NCBI GenBank assembly: GCA_007115705.1 | Contig: QXEO01001118.1 | Span: 5,002,131-5,066,130 of the forward strand | Direction of reading: 5' to 3' | DNA: 64,000 nt | DNA from: Dactylis glomerata | Taxonomy: Eukaryota > Streptophyta > Magnoliopsida > Poales > Poaceae | In this document: one piece after another, positions 34,738 to 46,445 of the stretch | Layout: the number at the start of each line of letters is the position of its first letter | Numbering within the stretch: the stretch's first letter is position 1 | Made by a program: the position numbers and the translations under genes | The notes under the pieces: generated by a model | What the model was told of the DNA's origin: nothing | Seen by the model: the letters and a program-made list of their open reading frames with translations, nothing else | Databases searched by the model: none

Positions 34738-36144
34738 GACAAAAAAACATCTTTTTAGTGTTTTGACTTTCTAGGAGCTATGGGACTCGAAACGGAGCTA
34801 GGTCAACGGGAGGACTTAGATAATTTCCATATGAACAAAATTAGCTAAAGTAGAGCCCCCGGGGCCCAACAAGCCGCAAATGGCAAGCCCAATAAGACAG
34901 AACACGCCACCAATAATGTTTTGTGGCTCGAGCGTTCGATGCCGTCCGTTTTCATGTGGTTCTCTTTGTTTTGACCTAAAATCAACTATAAAAGGGTCTC
35001 CTAGGCGTTCCCGAAAGATGGTGGCACGGAGATCAAAAACAAAGACACAAAGAGATAGAAGGCTGTCGCCGGAGGAATTCGGAGGGGGGAATGCTGCCAA
35101 AATCGCCTCTGGTAGGCTCCACCCCCCTCCGGTGTGTTCATCATCATCTACAGAAACACCTTCTTGATGCCCCTATTGTAATCTCTTGGAAAACATGATG
35201 TGTGGTACAATCTATTATTTTTCCATGATCTATTGTATCTATGTCTAAGTTTGAGTAGTGATTGTTCTTGGCGACTGTGAAATACTTTGTTGATTGGTTG
35301 AATAGAAGTTTGTTATCTTCTATGATGGTCTTATGTACTAATATATGAGTGCGCACATATGTTGGGGGATACATAAGGTTGTCATTGTTGCATGTTGTTA
35401 GGAGGAGGGATGTACGGAATTGAACAAAAACTGTGTTCCAAGTCTTATATGCATGCTATATTAATTCATGGTTAATTAACAGGGAATATATTAGGGACCT
35501 TAGAACTTAAAACAGTGGTTGGACATATATGTCTTAATGAATCCTGTGTTAGCACATTCACTTGGCCTAGGGATCAATCACTAGGGTGTGTAGTAGTTGG
35601 TTTATTTGACTACTCCGATTTATGTCTCTACCTAGAAAAAATAATAGACTTTATTTATACAAGTTAGATGTGATGATTAGGAGTGTCACCTGCTAGACAC
35701 ATGTCCTTAATTAATCCTATTGTTGCTCTAGATTCTTGTGCCTTGGGGTTTTAATCATCGAGTTCTTTATGCTTCATTGTGTTTAGTACTTATACATCTA
35801 GCTGTAAAATGTTCTTCAAAATATGCTTCACTAATTGTGACAACCAAAACAAATGAAATAACAATTTGCCAGAACACATGCTCCCAAGAGTTACCCTCTC
35901 TTCACTTTACTGCTTCTACTCTGCTTGCTTTACTTTACTTGTATCAGATATTTTACTTTCTGTATTTAATTTCAGCACTAGGTAGTTCTACTTTGTAGTT
36001 CCTTACTCATTGTAGTTCTTGCGTTGAATAAAAGTCCATGTAAGTGGGTTATAGGGCTTTAGAGAATAGATAGTTTACCTTCAGCTCCTCGTGGGTTCGA
36101 CACTCAATACTTATTAAATTGTGCTATAGTGATTCTCTGCTCTT
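34432..36144 (+). repeat. LTR 2 of the non-autonomous Gypsy-like element
   Basis: Runs from 'ttgatgcatgtaaaatgcat' to the 'gctcttggggattatgaag' end before the primer-site tract. It includes the internal duplication and a GC-richer block (34850-35170). Open frames here are not supported as genes. Confidence 0.7.
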
Positions 36145-36439
36145 GGGGATTATGAAGTACTTTTTGGCGCCGTTGCCGGGGAGTGTAGCGCTAAGCTTCT
36201 ATTCTTGTTTGCATTGCATTTAGTATACTTACAACAACCAACATATAAAATTTAAAATCCCAAAAAATAAGATAATGAAAGATGGTAAAAAATATGCGGA
36301 TACTATGTTTCTAAAACATGTTAAAAGCTTGAATATTCCTTGGTGTACTGATTTTTTGAATGCAAGAAAACATATTGAAAATGAGGGAGGGAAGAGAGGA
36401 GAGACCAGGAAGGCACCAGATGTGCTGACCATCAGAGAC

Positions 36440-36650
36440 GCAGTTGATGACATGGAATAGAAGACGACGAAAATGCAAGACTTGAAATCCAGTCGCAATC
36501 GTCTGCTTTACTCCCGCTACCACTGATGGGGAATGTTAGAATACGTATACAAGTTAGATAGACTAGGACTCTACATCTTGTACTTCATATCTCTACCTAT
36601 CCTGTGTATCTCTTTCTATACCCACGAGGGTTCAAGCAATACAACAACAG
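36440..36650 (+). mobile_element. Short Copia-type 3' end with LTR
   Basis: A polypurine-like 'gatggggaa' precedes TGTTAGAATACG at 36534. The LTR-like sequence runs to about 36650 ('caatacaaca'). It resembles the short-LTR remnants at 14582-15243 and 51100-51670. Confidence 0.6.
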
Positions 36651-36853
36651 AAATTAGGGCTCTAATATTTTCAAAATCTATATAAAAAAGAACATAACAT
36701 ACGTGGCGAATTTGTGACAAGTTTTTTAGGGTACGGAGCTGCAAATGTCGAGGAGGTTTTATCGCGGGCTTCGACTGCCCGTGAGGTTCCCGAGACAATG
36801 CTGTTCTTTTGGACTTTTCTACCTTCCTTCAGATCCAGAATAAGTTTGTAGGT

Positions 36854-37703
36854 GCAGTCCATTACAACAAGGAAGATACAACAAAATAGCGAATACACAG
36901 TAAACGTCATCTCTCTCCAACTTTAGCCGCCGTCCAAGAAACCTAGCCGCCTCCAACTTCAGCCTCCTCCATAGATTGGTTCCCCCTCCTCCTGCCGGCC
37001 TCGTCGGTGTCAGGAGGAGTGGGGAACCCGATCTATACGTGGAGTTTCCAATAAAAGTAGTGTTTCCAATACATTAGGTTAGGGTTCTGGTAGCCATCTA
37101 TATTTTTGCCTCCGCGTCAATGAAGATGGCATCGAGTGATCTTCGCCCCTTCGTTCGATGACAAGATCTCCTTCCCAACGTCAATGGTGGTGCTGAAAGA
37201 TTAAAGTTTTCTAGGTATGGGCCTTCAGTCTCGCTTCTCCGGATCAATTTTGGATCTGTTCTCATGGTTGCCGTGTGGAGGTTTGTCCTTGCAATATTTG
37301 TCCCGGCTGCTACGTCCTCGACAATGATGATTCATACTTTTGTCTCCCCAGCGACGTCAATGAGGCTGTTCGGTTACTTTTCCCTGGCATACTGGTGTTG
37401 GTACTCTTGCCGATGGTGATTGACTGCTTTAATGGTTGCGCGCGTGCACGCAGCCTTGGCACTGCGGCTGAAATTAAAATTGTGGGAGAACCTTCGTTAG
37501 TATTTACAGGTCTGTGGTTTGGTTTTCTTCGTCTGTCTTCAGAAATATACAAGATTGTGTCATGGAAGAAGAAAGAATATGAAGACCTCAATAATTTACT
37601 TGTTTTCTTTAGGCGTTATTTTGTAATCGACGAAGTCAGTTTATGTATCTTTACCATGTACTATTTGTTTCAATGAATATATGTGGTATTGATTGTCAAA
37701 AAA
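36854..37703 (+). mobile_element. Non-LTR retroelement (LINE 3' end or SINE-like) with 17-bp target duplication
   Basis: The 17-bp sequence AGAATAAGTTTGTAGGT occurs at 36837-36853 and again at 37704-37720, directly after an A-rich tail ('gattgtcaaaaaaa'). The 850-bp insert between them has an open frame at 37275-37676 without recognisable domains. The 3' end ('tcaatgaatatatgtggtat' before the A tract) looks like a plant LINE 3' UTR. Confidence 0.85.
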
Positions 37704-38025
37704 AGAATAAGTTTGTAGGTCTGGCTTGCAGAACTTTTTCTTCTTGTTTTTGTTAGTAAAGTGGATGTGGTTATATTCCAGTGTGTGACGGCCAATCGTC
37801 GCCAAACCAAGGACACTAAGACGAAATTTGGGCTAGCGGTAATTTGCTCGAGTGAATGCGTGTAGTGGGAAGGGTTGGCCATAATAGCCAGTCCAAACAC
37901 TGAACCGGAATGGAACAACAGAAATTTAAGTTGAACTCACAATCATACTTGCTGCAATCAAGTTCCACCTGTTCTCTGTTACTAGAATATATTATTATTT
38001 CGTTCCCAAATATGTAGGCTAGCAT

Positions 38026-38736
38026 GGGACTGGGAGCTCCTTTGCGCCGCTTAAAGCAGCGTTTCGAAGCGACGCTGCATAAGCCCACGCTCATGATGGA
38101 ATAAGTGAGCCCACCCATATTCTTGGTCGGTTTCTTTATCCGGTTTGGGCCGATTTTTTGCTTTTCTGTCTATTTTTCTGATGTTTTGAAAAAAACTAGA
38201 AAGTTCGAAATTTGACCATTCTTTAAAACTTGAACAATTTTTCAAATCTGAACATATTTTGAAATCTGAAAATTTATAAAAAACTAAACATTTTTATAAT
38301 TTGAACATTTTTTAAAATATAAACACTTTTGTAAAAATGAACATTTTTTACGTCTTGAACTTTTTCCACATTTTGAACATTTTTTCACATTTGAACTTTT
38401 TTTGCATTTTGAACATTATTTTAGTTCTGAATATTTTCATATTTTGAACATTATTTTAGTTCTGAATATTTTCATATTTTGAACATTTTTATTTCTAAAA
38501 AATTCTTGTATTCTAAAAATAATATAAAATAAATACAGAAAACAAAAACATAAAAAAGAAACGAAAAAACAGAAATAAATAAAAAACGAACGAAAAAGAA
38601 AAAACGTTCTGACAAAGAAGAAGACATCCGCACCTCACACCCTCACTAATGGGCCTGGCCCACTCAACATGCGCGTCTCTGAAGTCTGTGCGGCGCGGGC
38701 CGGACGCCCCGCACTAAGCGGCGTATAGGATTTCCC
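38026..38736. mobile_element. Mutator-type MITE with 9-bp target duplication
   Basis: GGCTAGCAT occurs at 38017-38025 and 38737-38745. The ends are inverted: 'gggactgggagctcctttgc' with 'gccgctt' at the left, and 'aagcggcgtataggatttcc' at the right, with a small indel between them. The interior (38200-38600) is AT-rich and built of many 'ttttgaacattttt' repeats. No transposase is present, so it is non-autonomous. Confidence 0.85.
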
Positions 38737-38745
38737 GGCTAGCAT

Positions 38746-39602
38746 GGAGAGCCAGAGATTTACAAGCAAAAAGCTCGATTGATCCATCGTCACCTCTCCA
38801 ATTTACTTCACATCGATCGACGACCGCGAAGTCTTTTCTGGCGGTGCCGCGGCCTAGCGGTGCCGCATCCACCGTCCGCCCACTTCTAGATTCGGAATGA
38901 CACGTCAGCAGGTTATGGTATATGGAATAGATTGAAACGGTATTGCTCGTGTCCTCTGTGTATTCATAGTCTTGTCTCTACGTGGGCCCAGTATAGCAGC
39001 GTACCGGTTGCCATTACTTATCAGGCGCATCTCCATCCCCCTCAGTTATTACTCAAGCGTCGCTTGTCCCAGGGCGGCGCTTCTTTTTCCTCTCCCCAGT
39101 TCTTCCAGCTCCGCCGCCGTTCCGTTTCGTGGAGGCATTCCGGCGCTCATCTTCATTCCAGGTACTAAATCCGACGCTGCCGCTAGAAGTATCGTTTCGT
39201 ATATTCAATTTCGTGCTTTCCGCAGCAACATGCGCCTGAATCCCTATGTTTTATTTCCGCGTTGCTTCTCCCAAGCTCCCAATGTTGCCCCCATTGTTCA
39301 TATATAGATCTAGGTCTTTCTGTTTTATTCTCGCGCTTCCCTGTTTAACTAGTCCGCACGATCAATTTTATTGTGTGATTCCATGGTTAGATTTCACGAA
39401 CTGATTTGCTCAACGCTTGCAGCTCTGCATAATTACTAATGCAAGCGGCTAGATCCGTCTTTTTTATTGTGTGTGATATACGAGCTATGCATTAGATGAT
39501 TCTAGATATTTAGGTTAGACAGTTTCTTGATAACTGTTGAAAATAATCCCAGGAATCATAATGAATAGAGATTATATTATCCATATATTTTTCATTTCAG
39601 TC
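38746..39602 (+). promoter_or_regulatory. Upstream region and probable 5'-UTR intron of the first Ulp1-fold gene
   Basis: A GC-richer stretch (38990-39165) looks like a 5' UTR exon ending 'cttcattccag|gtacta' (donor at 39162). A long intron then ends at 'tttttcatttcag' just two bases before the ATG at 39603. No other gene is visible. Confidence 0.55.
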
Positions 39603-42600
39603 ATGGCGGATTCGGATGAAGATGATTACGAGATTCCTACCCGCACGTCACCTAGATTCACATGCATGAAACCAGCTGGGAAGAAACAGTTGGAAGAGGT
39701 ACTTTCTGATTCTAGCTCAGAAGATAGACCCCGTAAGAAGATGAAAACTCAGCCTAAAGTGAACCCAAAGAAGGGCAATGCTAAGCAGGTGTGTTTTGCC
39801 CTGCAACTTGAGTTTTGTGTTTTCTTAGCATTCTCTTGGTATGGTTTATTAATTCGTGTGTCTACAAGTGCCGTAACACTTGTCCTTTACCTTTTTTTTC
39901 AGAATGTTGGATTTAAATGTTCCCCTCACCTCTTGCACGATTTGTTCCAGAACCTTGATAAAGATCAGAAATTATGGGTAGAGGAACTAGGTTTTGGCGT
40001 TCTTTTACGCATGCCAAATTGCAGGCTGCCCAAAGGATTGACTGTATGGTTGATCAACCATGTCAGCTGGAAGAAGAGAGCTTTGGTTGTTGGTGGCAAA
40101 ACCATAAGAATTAAAAATGTTATCAAGAAGCTGCTAGGAATTCCTGATGGTCCATTCCCTGTCCCTATGCCACGTAGTAACCGCGGTAAATCGAAGGTCC
40201 CCAACCCTACCTTTCAACAGAAAGACAGTAAGGCTGAGAAATCTGTTAGGGGAATAAGTTACAAGGAAACTTTGGATTCTTTGATAGGAAATCATGATCC
40301 AGTGCAGTTCAAACGCGACTTCATGCTATATGTATTATGTATATATTTTGCACCATCAAGTGGACACTTTATTAACAGGAGCTACTCTGCAATCGTCAGC
40401 AATGTTGACCTAATAAAAGATATGAACTGGTGTGAACATGTAGCTGATTTCCTCGTTGAAGGTATTCATGAGTTCAGAGAATCAAATGCTGCCAATGTCA
40501 ACGTGCACGGTTGTGTGCATGTCTTACTGGTAAGCAGAACAGGTCCACTTTCTATTAAGTTAGCACAAGAAATCTGTTTATGGGTCTAACATTTTTTCTT
40601 GTTTGGCATGCAGCTCATATATATTGATATGGTCAAATCTGCTCTGATTAATGTTCCAGAAGGAACCCCACGTATCAATTATGTTACATCTGAAATGCTA
40701 GACCTGCTAGACTATCACGATTTGAAGTACATAACCAGTGACGGGCCAGAGTATGGAAAATTGGAGGTAATTTTTATACCTAATTAATCAGAAAGCACAC
40801 CCAGTGTATGATATATATATGTAACCGTCTTTATACTAGTAGACTTTTTGGAGACAACTAACTAGTTATAGCCCCACAGATCGATCGAACTGCACCTGAT
40901 GATGACGGCAAATCAGCCAACAAGAAGTCCAGCACTCCACTGTTTGAAAAATTAAACGCCATACCTGATTATAGTCCAAGTACAATCCCCGTGCACCGTG
41001 ATGGCAAAAGCAATCCCATACCTGAGTGTACTAATAGTACAGGGCCTTTTGATGGTGAAAATGTATGTTACAATCTCGATTCTACATTTTTTGGTGCAAT
41101 TTTTTGAACTTATGATTAAGGAAAAAGTGTTGGAAACTTCAAATCTCTAATATTTCTACTTTTCTTGTTGTTCCAGTTATTCTTGGTTGAGATGAGAAGA
41201 TTGAATCCCAATACAATAAAGAAAGAGAGACTATTTACTCGGAGTGCCTCGAAATGCTTAACACCAGAATGAATAAGATTGAAACCAGTCGATCATCTGC
41301 AATTTATTCTCTACACAAGAAAGTGTTCAGCACCGCCAATGTTGGAAGTTCAAGAATCGACCCAGGTATCAATATTGATTGTTCTCCGAGGACTGAAAAC
41401 ATCAACTCCCAACGACAATGCAAAGATGTCCCAGTGCAGACACCACTCGGCAGTCCTCCCAGTGAAGTCTCTGCAGGTATGAGTATGTCTTTAGGCTGTC
41501 AGCGTACGCAGTGTAATGAAGTCCATAATCCCCATGAGTTTTCTTTCCGACTTCATCCTCGTAGCACAGTCAAGAAAAAGAATTTTAGATTTGTAACCCC
41601 AACAAAATACAAGTCATGCACAGCAGGAACATCATGTGATCAAGATGGAAATCTTTCAAATCAGAATGCTGTATTCAGCAATGAGTCATATGATTTGCAG
41701 CAGACTTGCCAGCAGTTGTCAACTGTTTTAGTCAGGAGAGCCGTTTGCAGTAAGCTTGGAAATCAGGTAGATGCATTCAGAAATAATAGTTTGTTCCAGG
41801 AAAACATGAATTCCCAAACTGATATACCGGAAAAGGATTATGCAGACAAATCCGATCCTCTAGGATTTGACATAATGTCTGAGGTAATGGCCATAGGCAA
41901 GGAATCAGAAAAACAGGTTGTCATTGATGCGGGTGTTGGAGAAAGAATTGTTGATGGCACTGCTATTGGCGTTGCTGGTGTCGACAATCATGACAGTTGC
42001 AGTTTCCCAGTGCAATGTGCTCAACAAGGACAGGCATCAATCGACCCGACTGTCATAGGTCCTGTGTCCTCTAGTCCCTCACAAGTCGATCTAACAGAAG
42101 ACAAATCCATCTCATCGCAGTGCGTTCATACTGAATCCCAATATACTGAAGATATGTTCTCTGATGACAGCATTGAAAGGGCAGCTGCATTAATAGAAGA
42201 AGATCAGCCAGCAAACCGAGCTGCCGGTATTTTTTCCAGCTATACTGAAAAAGATCCGGAGCCCATATTATCTGCTCCCTCTGAATTATCTGCACTTCCA
42301 TCTGTAGTCTCGGGCGACACCATAGTAACCCAACCACAAGGTAATAGCCTTTATTATGTTCTTGGACGCACCTACGTCAATTTTGCTTGTGGTCAATTTT
42401 GCTTGTGGTTAGATTCTCGTTTAATAGGAAGTCTTTTTATATGCAGTCTGTCTTGCAGACAATTCGGATGCATTACATATTCTACTTTCTCCAGAAAACT
42501 CTGCAGAGCAGGATGTCCAAAAAGTCACCCCATTGGTATCACCAATAGAAGATGGTGAATTTTTTGTTGTTGCTGGAAGTGTTAATATAGCAGTGCGTTC

Positions 42601-43935
42601 ACGAGCGAAGCGTTTTGGGAAGAGCAAGGAAAATATTGATGGGATAGCAGAGTTGAAGAAATCTCCTAGTAAGAATAACACTGAGGCCAGCTTAACATAT
42701 ACAGAACATGTGGAGAATTCTCGCTTCCGGTCGACCAAAAGGAAAAAAACATCTTCTGTTGATAGACTTGGTGGTAATTCTGCTAAGATTATTATACGTG
42801 GTGTTCATGTCACAGAAGAGGAGTTTGTGCATACACTAATGCCTAACGGCGAGGTGGATTTAAACTTTATGTGGCTTTGCTGTGTTGCCATAATGCTCGA
42901 CTGGGATTCTAAAACAAAGTCAATCCTCAATCAACCAACAATTGTATGTTGTACCAAACAGTATTACATTAATATAACATGTAACAACCGAGATCGTTTT
43001 GGGATATATATCTAACTGATATATGTACATTGTGTCTGGCAGAAGGAGCTTATGAAATCACCAGGCAGATGCGACCACAAAAAAATAGCATCAAAACTGA
43101 AGAAAGTCGCAGTACAGTCAATTGATCAGGTAATGGTTGCAACATGTCATTTATCTGTTTAAGGGGAGTATTTAATTTTATTAAGCCATCTTTTCTGAAC
43201 AATTGTTTGTGTGATTATCTGTACTCAGATATACCTACCAGTATGCATTGACCACCACTGGATTCTTATACTAGTTAGCTTATCTGCTGAACTGGTTGAG
43301 ATTTATGATTCACTTAGGCCTTACAAGAGAGGAGAAGATCCTTACCAAGATTTATGGGATACTATTGTAAGTTCCTGCCTTTTATATTTGTTTTCTGTCA
43401 CTTTTATGCTTGAAGTGATACACAGTTTTTCTGTAACTTATTTGCTTGAAGTGATACACAGTTTTCATTCAAATGCAGGGATATAACTTGCAAGTTGCTT
43501 ACCGGTATGCAACTGCAAAAGATATTCCACTAGTTCGCAAGTTCAACAAACACTATGCCCAGATCCATACACAAGATAACCTGTAATCTTTTATTGTCCT
43601 ATCAAATTCAATAGCTATGTTATTATTTTTTTACTTGTAGGTTTGGTTCTTACTCTTTTTCCAACAATTTGGTTCGTAGGCATGATTCTGGACTTGAACT
43701 TATCCGGATTCTGGTTTCACATAATGGGAAAGACCTTATTGGATATGGGAAGGTATAATTTTTACATGGCTGCATATGCTCCTTCTTAGTGTGTGCATTT
43801 CTGTATTAATATACCTCAATTGGGACTTTTCTGCAGAAAAGCATGGCCTTGTTCAGAAAGGAAGTAGCTCACATTCTCATATACCATCGGTACAACGACC
43901 TGAATCCAAGACGTCATAACCCTGCTCTCGTATAA
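39603..43935 (+). CDS. Ulp1/SENP-fold (C48-like) protein with mobile-domain-like N terminus, copy 1; catalytic Cys is Ser
   Basis: I model 11 exons: 39603-39788, 39903-40529, 40614-40766, 40880-41062, 41177-42340, 42447-42943, 43043-43129, 43229-43366, 43479-43582, 43680-43752 and 43837-43935, about 1,100 codons. The acidic N terminus has a basic KK/RK patch. Exon 2 carries 'GFGVLLRMPNCRLPKGLTVW', a pattern of the plant-mobile-domain-like region of Ulp1-related grass proteins. Exon 5 is Ser/Asp-rich and low in complexity. Exons 8-10 form the peptidase region: 'CIDHHWILILV' (His), 'EIYDSL' (Asp), 'TQDN' (Gln) and 'HDSGLEL', where the catalytic Cys of D-C-G is Ser. Deubiquitin/deSUMO activity is therefore unlikely. 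Just after the exon 5 start, near 41191, the frame changes: L-F-L-V-E continues into a stop, while 'DEKIESQYNKERE' lies one frame over. This is either a 1-bp deletion or a wrong splice site in my model. Confidence 0.8.
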
Positions 43936-44590
43936 GTTGTTGGAAGTCGTACCTGTTCTAAGCTTTCAGGAAGCTTGCCCGTTGTACTTTATTTATAATG
44001 TTGCCAGCATGACACATATGTTTGCTACTTATCAAGTCCTATAACTATGTGCACGCACTATGACTATTCGTCAGTAAATCCGTTTTTATTCACTGGTGAT
44101 GGTATAATTTTCCAAGTCCATTTTCCTAATTTACTTTACATTATTCGGATACCATATTTCCCAACCTATAATTTCGAGCACACATTTGTTAAATCCAAGG
44201 TAGGCATATCAGACATGTATGATTTGAAGCTCCAGCCTCAGAAGCTCCAGCCTATAACCCTGATCTCGTATAAGTTGTTGGAAGTCGTACCTGTTCTAAG
44301 CTTTCAGGAAGCTAGCCCGTTGTACTTTATTTGTAATGCTGCCAGCATGACACATATGTTTGCTACTTATCAAGTCCTATAACTATGTGCACGCACTATG
44401 ACTATTCGTCAGTAATTCCTTTTGTATTAACTGGTGATGGTATAACTTTCCAAGTCCATTTTCCTAATTTACTTTACATTATCCGGATACCATTTTTGCC
44501 AACCTATAATTTCGAGCACACATTTGTTAAATCCAAGGTAGGCATATGTGATATATCTATAATTATATCGCCTAATCTAGATCGCTTATC
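43921..44590 (+). repeat. Tandem duplication of the gene 3' end (about 336 bp unit)
   Basis: 'ctcgtataagttgttggaag' occurs at about 43927 and 44263. The following 'gtgcacgcactatgactatt' and 'aatttcgagcacacatttgt' also occur twice, in order. The duplicated unit begins in the last codons of copy 1 of the Ulp1-fold gene. From 44590 to 45060 I see no gene. Confidence 0.9.
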
Positions 44591-45059
44591 AGGTAGTGTG
44601 CAGAACTATGTAGTACTGAACTTCGCAATTCTAACCATCATCCCATTCAGTTACCAAATTTTTTGGAACATTTACAACTTTTTGAATTCCCAACATTCTA
44701 TAGGCCAGCTATATTAAGTAGTGGGAAATAGCATTAGTTATTTTTTCCCAACTTTGTTCTTCTGACTAAGACCGCATATGTAAATGAGATATGTAGCTAC
44801 TCTCTTTCAATTTGTTATTCGTATAGGACATTATATTTCATAAATACTATCGAAATATGTATTATGATTAACACGTATCTGCTATCTTTTTTTGTTATAT
44901 CATTATGAACTTTCATCGTTGACCAAGTACTCTTTTGTAATCATTACTTTCGTGTGTTTGGGAACTATGTATTTTTTTTCTATTTGTCAAGCTGCTAAAT
45001 ATACTTCCCAGTAGTTTGTTTTGTAGTAATCCGAATTTGATTTACTAGAATTTGATTCA

Positions 45060-46440
45060 GAATTCAGACGGAAGGCCAGATACATTTGACAACATATATT
45101 AACCTTGGGATAAAAAAACTATCGATCCTACCAACGCTAACCATCAACATATATGTTGACGTTTTCGCAAACTACCATTGATTTTGTAGCCACATTTTTT
45201 ATCAAAGATTTCAAGGTGTTCTGAATTTAACACTATTTTCTAGCGATCCATCCAACGCTACCAATAACTATTTTTTAATTTTTCTGCGTGAAGTACCATT
45301 TCTTTGGTAGCCACATTTTTCAGAAAATCGAAGGCATATATTTTGATAGTGTTCTCGTTCATAGATCAAGGATATACTCAATTTCCCAATCTAGCCCAAA
45401 CTACCATTTCCACATTAAACTGTGCGGCATATATCTGCGTGAAGTTCAATTTCTTTGTAAGCCATCATTTCTTTGTTAGCCACATTTAATCTACACCATT
45501 TTATCTACTCTATTTCAGTAATATTATGCGGATTCCACAACGTAATCGATACAACCATAATTGTTTCAGATAAACAGCCCATGTATGTTTGCATTCTTGA
45601 TAGAACGAAATGTTTGGAATATAGGTTCAATATTATAATAATATTGTTCAGATTACACAATGGTACCGCTAAATGCATAATTGTTTCAGATAAATAGCAC
45701 ACAGTTTGCTAGTTGGGTGTGCATCATACGATTTTCTGCTTGCCGCGATTTTATAGCCACATTTTATATCAAAGATATAAAGGTGTTATGAAATTAACAC
45801 AATATTTTCTAGCTATCCATCCAACGCTACCAATAACTATTTTTTTGTTTTCCTGCGTTAAGTACCATTTCTTTGTTAGCCACATTATATCTACATCAAA
45901 GGCATATAACTGATAGTGTTCTCGTGCATATATCAATGATATATTCCTTTTCCCAATCTAGCCAAAACTACCATTTTCCACGGACTAACTTTAATTTCTG
46001 TATTTACGGAATAAGGCGTTGTTTCAAGGGGAATATATACGAATGACAAGACAGATCGAAAACACATTATTAAAAGGTTTTGAACTCATGTTAATCTCCT
46101 TGAAAACATTACAAACTTACAGAAAGCATGGAAAAATATCACATGAGGCCATGTAAGTTAGGAATCGCGGTACAACCAAATCATTGAAATGTTGCTTCAT
46201 TATTTAAGTAATATTTATGTGGATTACACTACGAAATAGATAAAACCATAATTGTTTCAGATAAATAGCCCATGTATGTCCGCGTTCTCGACAGAACGAA
46301 ATGATTGAAATATAGATCCAATATTACAATAATATTGTTCATATTACACAAGGGAACGATAAATGCATAATTGTTTCAGATAACTAGCACACAGTTTGCT
46401 AGTTGAGTGTGCATCATACGATTTTCTGCTTGCCGCGCCT
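45060..46440. repeat. Local diverged repeats flanking the F-box-like gene
   Basis: Two repeat types alternate. Type A ('gctaccaataactatttttt', 'agccacattttatatcaaag', 'gatagtgttctcgttcatag') occurs at about 45120-45420 and 45750-45985, and more weakly at 48020-48340 and 50445-50690. Type B ('ccataattgtttcagataaa' through 'tgcatcatacgattttctgc') occurs at 45523-45747 and 46205-46437, the second abutting the F-box-like gene's stop codon. No coding capacity is supported. Confidence 0.8.
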
Positions 46441-46445
46441 CAACA

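Larger units (their letters stand above)
29640..36390 (+). mobile_element. Non-autonomous Gypsy-like retroelement, tandem LTR array without pol
   Basis: The order on the plus strand is: 3' internal end (29640-29890), LTR 1 (29892-30744), primer-site-like tract 'agcgccattgctggtgag' (about 30763), internal region (30780-34430), LTR 2 (34432-36144), primer-site tract 'ggcgccgttgccggggag' (36165), and the start of another internal region (to about 36390). The segments 29640-29890 and 34195-34436 are homologous, as are 30780-30985 and 36185-36390. The internal region is only about 3.65 kb and holds no protease, RT or integrase, so it is LARD-like. It is much diverged. It must depend on another element for movement. 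Confidence 0.8.

Noticed and set aside
34816..35170. Open frames in LTR 2 of the non-autonomous element
   Set aside because: They are short, lie in LTR sequence and have no domain or splicing support.
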